A stretch of 64,000 nt of DNA from Bacteroidales bacterium M8 (GTDB taxonomy: Bacteria; Bacteroidota; Bacteroidia; Bacteroidales; Muribaculaceae): the NCBI GenBank assembly GCA_001689495.1, contig LUJS01000042.1, positions 132,303 through 196,302 on the forward strand, in the 5' to 3' direction. The notes under the pieces are model-generated. The model did not search any database, was not told where the DNA came from, and worked only from the letters and a program-made list of their open reading frames with translations. The translations under genes and the position numbers were made by a program. Positions 25,206 to 33,543 of this stretch are shown piece by piece. The number at the start of each line of letters is the position of its first letter. Position 1 is the first letter of the stretch.

Positions 25206-27422
25206 TCAAATGCGGTGTCCGTGGTCGCGGGCCATGAGGGCGGCGCGGTCGGCGACGATGCCGACGATGAGCGGATTGAGCTCGGCGAGGGCCTTGACCG
25301 TCTCGCGGTCCTTGCGCATGTCGGCCATGAACGCCTCGGTGTCGAAGTCGCGGGCGGCTATCGAGGTGGCATACATGTCGGCGGCGCGCGACAGGTCGCC
25401 CGTCACGAGGGCCAGATGCCCGGCGTTGAGCCAGTCGGTGGGGGTGTTCGACCCCAGCTCGAGCACGCGGCGGGTATATGTCTCGCAGCGGTCATAGTCG
25501 CCCCCGAGCAGCGTGCACCACGCGATGGCGCGCAGTGCCTTGGGCGAGTCGGTGCCGAGATACTCGGCCTTGAACAGCTCCTGCAGGGCTTCGTCATAGC
25601 GCCTCAGCTTGAGCAGGCACAGGCCGATGTTGAGCGTCAGCCCCACGTCGTCGGGCTTCTCCTCGGCCAGCCGGCGATAGTGGCGCAGGGCGGCCTCATA
25701 GTTGCCGAGAGCGCGCTGGCAGGCGGCCAGACGGCGCTGTGTCCAGCGGCTGCGGGGATTGAGCATCTCGCTCTGCTCGTAATATCGCAGGGCCTCGCCG
25801 GTGTCGCCGAGGGCCTGTCGGCAATAGCCCATCTTCTGATACAGCTCGGCCTCGGGGGCGGCCAGCAGGTCGAGGCGGCAGAAGACGTCGAAAGCATCCT
25901 CGAAATATCGGCGCCTGAAATAGAACTCGCCTATCAGGCGCAGGGTGTCGGCGTCGTCGAATATCTCGCGCAGCTCGGGCAAGGCGGGTATGTTGAGCCC
26001 AAGGGCAAACGGGTCCTTGAACTCGACCTTGCGGCGGAACAGCTTGAAGAAGCGATAGAGGTTGCGCACATAGTCGGTGGTGAGGCGGTCGCGCGTGGCG
26101 GGTGCGGTGTTGACCTCCGCGGCCCGTATCCGGTCGAGCTGCTCGGCCTGCATGCGCAGCTGGGTCTCCATCATCTCGCGCTGCGACGCGGGTATCTGTG
26201 TCATCGACAGGGCTATCGAGAACTTGTCGCTGTCGCAGAATGCCGCCGTGTCGCCCATCATCTCGATGAGGGGTGCGAAGGGGGCAGTCTCGGGCGAGCG
26301 CAGCACCGAGTGCGAGGCGTGGAACGGCATGAACCAGTTGGCCACGTCGTGGAAGAACGGGAACGTCTTGAGCCGCGAGAACGTCGCCATCATCACATCG
26401 CCACCCTCCTCCTGTATCTCCTGCATCTCCTTGAGGCGGTCGGCCAGACCGCTCTTTTCCAGCAGCTCGCCCCACTCGGGATTCTCCTCGATCAGGGCCG
26501 AGTCCGGGTCGAGCGGCTTGCGCTGCAGCTTCTCGAGCTCGGGGCGCAGCTTCATCATCTCGGGCAGCAGCTCGTCGTTGAACTTGCGGGTCAGTCGCTC
26601 GGTGTCGCGGGCGCGGATGAACTGCATCGTGGCCATCCTGACATCCGACGCCCACGACGGCATGTCGCGCAGGGCGTCGAACCGCTGTCGCAGCGTGCGG
26701 TCGAAGGGACGGTCGCGATACAGCCACATGGCCATGAGCAGACCGCAGAGGGCGCGCACCGACGCGGCATCATCTGCCGTGGCGTATGCGTCCATCAGCA
26801 AGCGCATGCGTGTGGCGTCATACCACTCCGTCAGTCCGAGGGTCAGCGCGCTCACCGCCAGCGAGCGCATGTGTGCCGGCATGGCCGGGTCTGTCATCAG
26901 CTCGCCGAACGTCTCGGCGTCGGCCCCCGACATCGGGTAGAGTATCCAGAGGTTGTTGAACAGCTCCTTCTCGAGGGCTTCGGCCCTGAGTGTCAGCGAC
27001 CGCGACGCCTCGTCGGGATTCTCGGTCAGCGCCGCCAGCGACAGCTTCTGGCATGTATGGCGATACTCTGTCACGATGTCGGCCAGCGGGCGCAGCGGCG
27101 TGGCCTGCTCGGTGCGGACCATCGAGAAATAGAGTGTCGGAGCATCCGTGGCGCTGAGGGTGCGTCGCATGGCATCGGCCACACGTCTCACGCCCTCCTT
27201 CAGCTCGGCCATCGTCTCGGGCAGACCCGGGTCGGGCAGGCCGCGCAGGGCGAAGTCGGACATATATCCGTATTGTTCGCGCAGGCGAGTCAGCTCGCGC
27301 TTGTATTGAGCCAGAATCCTGAATGCCTCGGCCGTATTGTCGAGCGAATCGAGCGCCGCATTGACGCGCCCCTCGGCCAGCAGAGCCTCAAGTTCGTTTA
27401 TGTCGATTGGATTTTCAGTCAT
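25206..27422 (-). CDS. Large TPR-repeat protein
   Basis: 738 residues from the ATG at 27422; an in-frame TTG at 27431 is possible but lies on the predicted -7 box. The N-terminal half is helical with no motif I recognise. The C-terminal half (about 430-700) contains successive 34-residue TPR helices, for example GEALRYYEQSEMLNPRSRWT and NYEAALRHYRRLAEEKPDDV, each followed by LNIGLCLLKL-type repeats. No signal peptide, so probably cytoplasmic. TPR arrays bind protein partners; the partner is unknown. It precedes the M3 peptidase gene in an apparent operon. Confidence 0.85.
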   Translation of the reverse strand: MTENPIDINELEALLAEGRVNAALDSLDNTAEAFRILAQYKRELTRLREQYGYMSDFALRGLPDPGLPETMAELKEGVRRVADAMRRTLSATDAPTLYFSMVRTEQATPLRPLADIVTEYRHTCQKLSLAALTENPDEASRSLTLRAEALEKELFNNLWILYPMSGADAETFGELMTDPAMPAHMRSLAVSALTLGLTEWYDATRMRLLMDAYATADDAASVRALCGLLMAMWLYRDRPFDRTLRQRFDALRDMPSWASDVRMATMQFIRARDTERLTRKFNDELLPEMMKLRPELEKLQRKPLDPDSALIEENPEWGELLEKSGLADRLKEMQEIQEEGGDVMMATFSRLKTFPFFHDVANWFMPFHASHSVLRSPETAPFAPLIEMMGDTAAFCDSDKFSIALSMTQIPASQREMMETQLRMQAEQLDRIRAAEVNTAPATRDRLTTDYVRNLYRFFKLFRRKVEFKDPFALGLNIPALPELREIFDDADTLRLIGEFYFRRRYFEDAFDVFCRLDLLAAPEAELYQKMGYCRQALGDTGEALRYYEQSEMLNPRSRWTQRRLAACQRALGNYEAALRHYRRLAEEKPDDVGLTLNIGLCLLKLRRYDEALQELFKAEYLGTDSPKALRAIAWCTLLGGDYDRCETYTRRVLELGSNTPTDWLNAGHLALVTGDLSRAADMYATSIAARDFDTEAFMADMRKDRETVKALAELNPLIVGIVADRAALMARDHGHRI

Positions 27423-27428
27423 AGAGTG

Positions 27429-27436
27429 CAAATTTA
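27429..27436 (-). promoter_or_regulatory. -7 box of the TPR gene; possibly leaderless
   Basis: The minus strand reads TAAATTTG. It ends seven bases before the ATG at 27422, so transcription would start at or next to the start codon. No good -33 box is seen. Confidence 0.45.
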
Positions 27437-27560
27437 CAACAAATCAAGCAAAAACCGTGCCAAAATTGGTTAAAGGTTAATGGTTATGGTGGATTATGCC
27501 GCCATGATGTTTAGTATGATTTAAATCTCCGTAATTGGCGTTTTTGTGGATGAATTTTTG

Positions 27561-27568
27561 TAACTTTG
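27561..27568 (+). promoter_or_regulatory. -7 box of the restriction-gene leader
   Basis: TAACTTTG preceded by a T5G tract, as in the parE and dxr promoters. The predicted start is near 27575, about 280 bases before the endonuclease ATG. Confidence 0.55.
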
Positions 27569-27574
27569 CGTTTG

Positions 27575-27857
27575 GACGATAATGCCCGAGTGATACAATA
27601 TACAATTTTAATCCGAGAAAAAGGAAACTTTCAAAATAATAGACATCCTTGACTTAGACTGAAGCACCGGAATTAGCACTTCAAGATAACATCAGTTCAG
27701 CAAGGACATCGGGTGCCTACGCTATGAATTACAGGCGTGGACAGACGTGTTGTTGTCTGATGTAGGCGGTGCTAAGCCTTGGTGCCAACACATATCTGCC
27801 ACGCCTTTTTCCACAAAAGACCTTATCGGGGTCTTTCTCGGGAAAAATAAATGAGTT
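27575..27857 (+). ncRNA. Structured leader or small RNA upstream of the endonuclease
   Basis: No ORF is credible here. Three inverted-repeat modules are seen. First, CCTTG (27647-27651) and CTGAA (27659-27663) pair with TTCAG-CAAGG (27696-27705). Second, AGGCGTGG plus GTGTTG (27733-27752) pair with CAACAC...CCACGCCT (27786-27806), followed by T5. Third, AAAGACC (27816-27822) pairs with GGTCTTT (27830-27836). The second is terminator-like and lies ~50 bases before the restriction gene. It could be an attenuated leader or a separate RNA gene of ~235 bases. Confidence 0.5.
27786..27811 (+). terminator. Terminator-like hairpin arm and T-run before the endonuclease
   Basis: The 3' arm of the long imperfect hairpin whose 5' arm is at 27733-27752, followed by five T residues. 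If functional it would attenuate expression of the downstream restriction gene. Confidence 0.5.
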
Positions 27858-28961
27858 ATGGCGGATTTTAAGATTGCCCCGTTGGATAAGAATGATGTAA
27901 TAAATGGCGAGATGTTGGCCAAAAAGCTGGAATGTTTGATTGGTCAGCAGTTCCCTCTTGTCAATAAACCGAGGACTGATGGCTCGACGCTCAGAAAGCT
28001 CCTTGTCAAGACGCTTGACGACGGGTCTGTCATGTTGGCCGACAAGAATGATTATACGGTAATACCTCCAAAAGGGAAAGGTATGCCTCGTCTACTTGCT
28101 TGTCTTTGCGATTCCTATATCGTGACCTCCGGTGATGTTTATAATTTGCAGGTCTGGAATAGATTCCCGAACGCTGAGGCCGATTTGGTTGTATACAAGA
28201 ACGGAATGCCCTCAATAAAATGTAGCGACATAAGATTTATCTTCGTAAGGATTGATGTTGCTACTCATTTGATTTGTTCCATTATTGTCGCCACTCCCGG
28301 ATATATAGTTGGCAAATTCGGGCCGTTTGGCGTTCCTACGATCAAATATCAAATGATTATCAGCGACTTGAAAAGATTTCGCATAGTAAATGATGATGAG
28401 TCGTGTTTTTTTAGGTCTGATACTCGGATAATGACACGATATACGACTCATGATTATGTTTCTCCGGAGTCTAAAATTTCGGATTCTCCTTCTCTCGGAC
28501 GCATTTTGTCCTTGGATTGTATCAAGAAAATGGTTGTTGACGCACTGATTGGTACAAGACTGGATGCGGTGGATACAAAGACCCGTGGGCAAGCTCTTGA
28601 AAGGATTGTGGCAAATCTATTGGGTTATGATTCCAAAGATGCCTTGGTCGGAGGTTATCCAGACATTCCCAATCAATTACTCGAGATCAAGGTCCAAGAT
28701 TCACCGACTGTAGATTTAGGTAAATACTCGCCGACCAATCCGATAGTACTTGACGGGAGGTTAGGAATATCAACCGAGGATGTCAGGTATCTGATTGCCC
28801 TGACGGACAAAACCGGAGTTATCGAAGGGTTGATATTATCTCCCGGAGCATGCTTGCGCGAGACGTTTAACTTTGTCAGTGGCACAAGTTTTAAATGTCA
28901 GCGCTCCATCCCTATGTCTTTCTTTGATGCGTATGCCGGACGTTCGGTATTTAATCCCTGA
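27858..28961 (+). CDS. Type II restriction endonuclease (PD-(D/E)xK type)
   Basis: 367 residues. The C-terminal half has the PD-(D/E)xK nuclease pattern: a helix with E249 (TRGQALERIVANLLGYDS), then D269 in GGYPDIPNQLL, then E276-x-K278 in LLEIKVQDS. The N-terminal ~230 residues are of unknown fold and probably recognise DNA. The adjacent convergent adenine methyltransferase supports an R-M role. I do not recognise the recognition-specificity family. Base composition is far more AT-rich than the flanking genes (37% GC in bases 28381-28440, counted by hand), a sign of transfer. Its 3' end overlaps the methyltransferase gene by 11 bases. Confidence 0.8.
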   Translation: MADFKIAPLDKNDVINGEMLAKKLECLIGQQFPLVNKPRTDGSTLRKLLVKTLDDGSVMLADKNDYTVIPPKGKGMPRLLACLCDSYIVTSGDVYNLQVWNRFPNAEADLVVYKNGMPSIKCSDIRFIFVRIDVATHLICSIIVATPGYIVGKFGPFGVPTIKYQMIISDLKRFRIVNDDESCFFRSDTRIMTRYTTHDYVSPESKISDSPSLGRILSLDCIKKMVVDALIGTRLDAVDTKTRGQALERIVANLLGYDSKDALVGGYPDIPNQLLEIKVQDSPTVDLGKYSPTNPIVLDGRLGISTEDVRYLIALTDKTGVIEGLILSPGACLRETFNFVSGTSFKCQRSIPMSFFDAYAGRSVFNP

Positions 28962-30630
28962 GCCCAAAAGCCTCTTCGACAAGGCTATCAATCTCTGATG
29001 AAATGCATTTTATCTTGCTCTCATCGTTAATCCAGCCTATTTTATTGACCAGTTGAATGATTCTTTTGGATGCCGAAGAATCAGGATTGGGAATTGGATA
29101 TTCCTCAATGTATTGAGATAGGTATCTCCGCCTGCCCGAGTAGAGCTTGTTTGGAAACTTGGAGTCGTGGTATTTTGTCATAAGCGAAGAGTTGCAGACT
29201 CCTGCTATCAACAGCAGCAGTCTTTCCTCTTCTTTGGATTGAGCACATATCCAATAGCAATTTCCATTCACTATTGCTCCTGATTTATCCAAACAGAATC
29301 TTGGCCAGGCGCTGATGTCGGGAAAAACTATTTTGGGAAAGTCCCACAACGCGGGGTTTTGCGGCACCCAGTATTCATACCAATTGCGATTTGCCTTTAT
29401 GACATAAGATCTTCCCGTCAATTGTTCTTTGTAGTGCTCCAAATATCTAAGAGCTTCGGGAAACTCGGAGATGTCGTATACCATCCTTTTCCCGCCTTTG
29501 GAATAATGTGGATATAGAACATCGACAACATTACTGGAGTCAATGTGCCAAGTGGTGATGTTTTCTTGAGAGAGCATGGGCCGAAGAAGCTGGGGCTCAA
29601 TTTTTATGCCCATCTTGACCCAATTACGCGAGATAAATACATTGTCGGCGCAAGACTTTATTCCTACCCGTACCTTAAACTTATCTTTTATCTTAAAAGC
29701 CGTATTTGATGCTATCTTTTCATACACTTCTTTTGTCTTGTCGTCAGATAACTGCCATATGTCGGACTTGTCACTGCAAGACTTGAGTTCACCGGCCTTA
29801 TATTCAAAATATTTACTGTTGATATGGAAAATACCTGACGAGAATCCGTTCAGTATCTGGAATATATCCTCGGCATCTGTGATGTCGGCTCTATGTGAAG
29901 GGTCACATTCATATATGCTGGAATATTTGGGACGCTGGACTCGACTACTCCCAATGCTCTTTTTCTTGCCAATGAAAATGGCAGGCAAGACTGCGGCATC
30001 AAATAATTTGGTGTCGCCTAAATCAATTATTTCAAGTATCTCGTAATTGTCACGGAGATACTTCCTGATGTCTGCTCCACTTTTTGTGCTTAGATAGCGA
30101 TTGGATGTGATTACACCTAAAATACCTCCACTCTTCAGGGCATTGGTCATGGCCATGAGGAATGGATAATACAGATCTATTCGGCCTGAGATATTGAAGT
30201 CCTTTGCCAATTCATTGGCCCTTTCGGCTCCTAATATTTGGGTACGGACATAGGGCGGGTTTGCAATAACGATGTCCGCGAATTCATATCTTGTTTTTTT
30301 GTTGAATAAATCTATGTTGTTGGGGCTGACTGTCAGGAAATCATCATTGTGTAGCTCGCAGATTGATTTGTGTTCCCCGTCCTCTAATTGCTTTTGAGTA
30401 GTGTCTATGCACAGTGCGTTGGTGTCATATCCGATAAGATTGATATTGCTATGTGATGAATTGTTTAGAAAAGAAGATAGAAGAATCCCATTGCCACACG
30501 CAGGGTCGAGAACACTGATGCCGTCAGCGCCGTCGCTATAATATAATATCCTTTTTGCCAGAAAATTAGCTAATGCCTCGGGCGTAAAGGTCGAGCCGGT
30601 TTTCTTCTTGTGGTTTATTCTTCTAATCAT
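28951..30630 (-). CDS. Type II N6-adenine DNA methyltransferase (TaqI/Eco57I-like)
   Basis: 559 residues. Motif X is TGSTFTPEALANFLA (11-25), motif I is LDPACGNGILLSSFL (41-55) and motif IV is IANPPYVR (122-129, NPPY 124-127). This is the gamma-class order of M.TaqI-type enzymes that methylate adenine N6 using S-adenosylmethionine. The C-terminal ~250 residues fit a target-recognition domain. It should protect the host from the convergent endonuclease. AT-rich like its partner. A -7 box lies upstream at 30701-30708. Confidence 0.9.
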   Translation of the reverse strand: MIRRINHKKKTGSTFTPEALANFLAKRILYYSDGADGISVLDPACGNGILLSSFLNNSSHSNINLIGYDTNALCIDTTQKQLEDGEHKSICELHNDDFLTVSPNNIDLFNKKTRYEFADIVIANPPYVRTQILGAERANELAKDFNISGRIDLYYPFLMAMTNALKSGGILGVITSNRYLSTKSGADIRKYLRDNYEILEIIDLGDTKLFDAAVLPAIFIGKKKSIGSSRVQRPKYSSIYECDPSHRADITDAEDIFQILNGFSSGIFHINSKYFEYKAGELKSCSDKSDIWQLSDDKTKEVYEKIASNTAFKIKDKFKVRVGIKSCADNVFISRNWVKMGIKIEPQLLRPMLSQENITTWHIDSSNVVDVLYPHYSKGGKRMVYDISEFPEALRYLEHYKEQLTGRSYVIKANRNWYEYWVPQNPALWDFPKIVFPDISAWPRFCLDKSGAIVNGNCYWICAQSKEEERLLLLIAGVCNSSLMTKYHDSKFPNKLYSGRRRYLSQYIEEYPIPNPDSSASKRIIQLVNKIGWINDESKIKCISSEIDSLVEEAFGLRD

Positions 30631-30700
30631 GGAGATGCATCGGTATCATCAGTCGGATCATAAATTTTTGAGGGAGACAATGAGTTTCCGTTTGTAACAA

Positions 30701-30708
30701 CAAAATTA
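30701..30708 (-). promoter_or_regulatory. -7 box of the methyltransferase promoter
   Basis: The minus strand reads TAATTTTG, 71 bases upstream of the ATG at 30630. It would let the methyltransferase be expressed independently of the endonuclease. Confidence 0.5.
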
Positions 30709-30795
30709 CAAAAAAAAACTCATACCGACTTTGTTTGGCAAACACATTCTTTTGTAATGAACAAGATTATACATAAATGACATCAAGTGTGGGGA

Positions 30796-30819
30796 TTTGC
30801 GGGATTTTTTGTAACTTTG
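30796..30819 (+). promoter_or_regulatory. dxr promoter (TTTGCGG-N9-TAACTTTG)
   Basis: TTTGCGG (30796-30802), a T6 tract and TAACTTTG (30812-30819). It almost repeats the parE promoter. The predicted leader is ~25 bases. Confidence 0.65.
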
Positions 30820-30850
30820 TGGCTTAATAGACCATAAAAATCATCCTTTC

Positions 30851-32002
30851 ATGCCTCATAACATCGCCGTGCTGGGCTCTACGGGCTCTATCGGCACCCA
30901 GACATTAGATATAATCTCGCAGTTTCCGGACCGGTTCAAGGCTGTCGTGCTTGCGGCGGGGAGCAATGTGGACATGCTGATACGCCAGTCTGTCGAGCAT
31001 CGCCCGGCGCTGGCCATCATAGCCGACGAGTCTAAGTATGCCGCCCTGCGCGAGGCGCTCGAGCCCCTCGGCATCGAGACCGCGGCGGGTGCCGCCGCCT
31101 TGGCCGATGCCATGGAGCGCCCCGACTTCGACACCGTCGTCACGGCCACCGTAGGCTATAGCGGCCTGCTGCCCACGGTGCGCGCCATCCGCGCCGGCAA
31201 GGATATTGCCCTTGCCAACAAGGAGACCCTCGTGGTGGCCGGAGAGCTGGTGACACGTCTGCTGGCCGAGTCTAAGACCAAGGTGATACCGGTCGACTCC
31301 GAGCACTCGGCCATTTATCAGTGTCTCGTGGGCGAGGACCCCTCGACAGTGGCCAAGCTGATCATCACCGCCTCGGGCGGCCCGTTCCGCACATGGACCC
31401 CCGAACAGACAGCCCTCGCCACCGCCGCGCAGGCCCTGCGCCATCCGCGATGGACCATGGGGGCCAAGATTACGATAGACTCGGCCACGATGCTCAACAA
31501 GGCGTTCGAGATCATCGAGGCCCGCTGGCTCTTCGGCATCGCCCCCGAGCGCATCGAGGCCGTGGTGCATCCGCAGTCCATAGTCCACTCGATGGTCGAG
31601 TTCATCGACGGCGCCGTCAAGGCCCAGCTCGGCATCCCCGACATGCACCTGCCCATACGCTATGCTCTGGGCGACGCCACCCGCCTCCCCTCGGCCGAGC
31701 GTCCGCTGAGCCTGACCGACTACTCGACGCTGACGTTCGAGCAGCCCGACCCCGTCAGGTTCCCCTGCCTGACGCTGGCGCACCGCGCGCTGGCCGACGG
31801 CGGCAACACCGCGTGCATCATCAACGCCGCCAACGAGGTGGCCGTGGCCGCCTTCCTCGAGGGGCGCATCACCTTCCCCGGCATCTACGACACCATCACC
31901 GACGCACTGGCGCACATACCCTTCGTGGCGTCGCCGACCCTCGACGACTATGTCGAGACGCACCACGCCACGATCGGCTACTGCCTCTCATCAATCAAAT
32001 AA
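30851..32002 (+). CDS. dxr: 1-deoxy-D-xylulose 5-phosphate reductoisomerase
   Basis: 383 residues. Second enzyme of the MEP isoprenoid pathway; makes 2-C-methylerythritol 4-phosphate with NADPH. The N-terminal NADPH motif is VLGSTGSIGTQTLDII. ALANKETLVVAGELV is present. The metal and substrate residues lie in IPVDSEHSAIYQ, followed by ASGGPFRT. Further on are PRWTMGAKITIDSATMLNK and EVVHPQSIVHSMVE-like segments of the family. rseP follows nine bases later, a pairing known in Bacteroidota. Confidence 0.98.
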   Translation: MPHNIAVLGSTGSIGTQTLDIISQFPDRFKAVVLAAGSNVDMLIRQSVEHRPALAIIADESKYAALREALEPLGIETAAGAAALADAMERPDFDTVVTATVGYSGLLPTVRAIRAGKDIALANKETLVVAGELVTRLLAESKTKVIPVDSEHSAIYQCLVGEDPSTVAKLIITASGGPFRTWTPEQTALATAAQALRHPRWTMGAKITIDSATMLNKAFEIIEARWLFGIAPERIEAVVHPQSIVHSMVEFIDGAVKAQLGIPDMHLPIRYALGDATRLPSAERPLSLTDYSTLTFEQPDPVRFPCLTLAHRALADGGNTACIINAANEVAVAAFLEGRITFPGIYDTITDALAHIPFVASPTLDDYVETHHATIGYCLSSIK

Positions 32003-32011
32003 AGCAACTTA

Positions 32012-33454
32012 ATGGAAGCATTTCTCATAAAGACATTCCAGTTCATCGTCGCCCTCGGCCTGCTCATCATCATACACGAGTTCGGCCACTACTTCTTTGC
32101 CCGTGTCTTCGGCATCAGGGTCAACAGGTTCTATCTGTTCTTCAACCCCTACTTCTCGTTGGTCAAGTACTATCCACGCGAGGGCGTGGTCAAGCTGCTG
32201 GCGCGCTCCAAGGAAGAGAACGGCAAGGAGGTCGAGACCGCGGCCTCGACCATCCGTGTGGGACGCCCGCATCCGGCCCCGAACGACGGCAGCTCGTCGT
32301 GGCGCGACACCGTCTATGGCATCGGCTGGGTGCCTCTGGGCGGATACTGCGACATAGCCGGCATGGTCGACGAGACCAAGAGCGCCGACGATCTGGCCGA
32401 CAACCCCGAGCCGTGGGAGTTCCGCACCAAGCCCGCTTGGCAGCGCCTGCTGGTCATGGCCGGCGGCGTGCTGTTCAACTTCATCCTCGCCGTGCTCATC
32501 TATGCCGGCATCGCCATGCACTGGGGCGAGAGATACATACCCTTTGACGCCGCCACCGAGGGATTCGACTTCGTGCCCGCAGCCGAGGCTGCCGGATTCT
32601 GCAGCGGCGACATCCCCCTGACAGCCGACGGCAAGAAGCTCGACGCCTCCGATTCCGACTACATGCTCAGCATGATCGAGGCCGACAAGGTCAAGGTGCT
32701 GCGCAACCACAGGGACACGGTCGAGATCGAGATACCCTCTGACTTCATATTCCGCCTCAACGAGCAGAAGGGATTCATGGCCTACAGGCTCCCGGTCTAC
32801 ATCGACCGCATCGTGCCGGGCGAGCCCGCCGCCAAGGCCGGTCTGGCCGAGGGTGACCGCATCGTGGCGGTCGACACCGTGGCCACGCCCTCATACACCG
32901 AGCTGACACCGACCCTTCAGGCATACGCCGGGCGCACGGTGCCCGTGACCGTCGAGCGCGACGGCGGGCGACTGACATTCGACGTCACCCCCACCGAGCA
33001 CGGCAAGCTGGGATTCCAGCTGAAACGACTCACCGACGTATATCCCACCGTGACAAAGGAATACGGATTCTTTGCCGCCTTCCCCAAGGGGTGGGAGATA
33101 GGCACTACCACGCTGGGCAACTATGTCGGGTCGATGAAGCACGTCTTCTCGTCCGAGGGCGTGCAGCAGGTGGGCGGATTCGGCACTATCGGCAACCTCT
33201 TCCCCGAGCGCTGGAACTGGCTGACGTTCTGGGAAATCACCGCATTCATCTCGCTGGCGCTGGCGTTCATGAACATCGTGCCCATACCCGCGCTGGACGG
33301 CGGACACATCATGTTCCTGCTCTGGGAGGTCGTGACGGGCCGCAAGGTGCCCCTCAACGTCCTCGTGGCCGCACAGTATGTCGGCATGGCATTCCTGTTC
33401 ATGCTGCTGCTCTATGCCAACGGCAATGACATATTCAGAGCGTTCTTCAAATAA
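32012..33454 (+). CDS. rseP: RIP metalloprotease RseP (site-2 protease)
   Basis: 480 residues. Membrane zinc protease that cleaves transmembrane substrates such as anti-sigma factors. HEFGH (H22, E23, H26) lies in the first membrane helix. The second conserved motif NIVPIPALDGGHIMFLLWE near the C-terminus supplies the third zinc ligand. Two PDZ-like regions lie between, the clearer being VDRIVPGEPAAKAGLAEGDRI-type sequence around residues 265-340. Final hydrophobic helices are present. It starts nine bases after dxr, so co-transcription is likely. Confidence 0.96.
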   Translation: MEAFLIKTFQFIVALGLLIIIHEFGHYFFARVFGIRVNRFYLFFNPYFSLVKYYPREGVVKLLARSKEENGKEVETAASTIRVGRPHPAPNDGSSSWRDTVYGIGWVPLGGYCDIAGMVDETKSADDLADNPEPWEFRTKPAWQRLLVMAGGVLFNFILAVLIYAGIAMHWGERYIPFDAATEGFDFVPAAEAAGFCSGDIPLTADGKKLDASDSDYMLSMIEADKVKVLRNHRDTVEIEIPSDFIFRLNEQKGFMAYRLPVYIDRIVPGEPAAKAGLAEGDRIVAVDTVATPSYTELTPTLQAYAGRTVPVTVERDGGRLTFDVTPTEHGKLGFQLKRLTDVYPTVTKEYGFFAAFPKGWEIGTTTLGNYVGSMKHVFSSEGVQQVGGFGTIGNLFPERWNWLTFWEITAFISLALAFMNIVPIPALDGGHIMFLLWEVVTGRKVPLNVLVAAQYVGMAFLFMLLLYANGNDIFRAFFK

Positions 33455-33455
33455 A

Positions 33456-33495
33456 GGTTATAGGGTTAAGGGGTTATAGGGTTATGAGGTTATCG
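33456..33495 (+). repeat. Five-unit 8-base tandem repeat
   Basis: GGTTATAG, GGTTAAGG, GGTTATAG, GGTTATGA, GGTTATCG: five units with an 8-base period starting two bases after the rseP stop. Confidence 0.9.
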
Positions 33496-33543
33496 GCCCG
33501 GTCCGATCTGTCAGCTCTATAATCCCCATCCCAAGCAATTCAG

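Noticed and set aside
27575..27811. tmRNA or RNase P RNA
   Set aside because: No tag-peptide frame or T-loop end for tmRNA, and no recognisable GAGGAAAGTCC-like core of RNase P.
27540..30720. Prophage or integrative element
   Set aside because: Only the two R-M genes are present; no integrase, structural genes, attachment repeats or tRNA border are visible.
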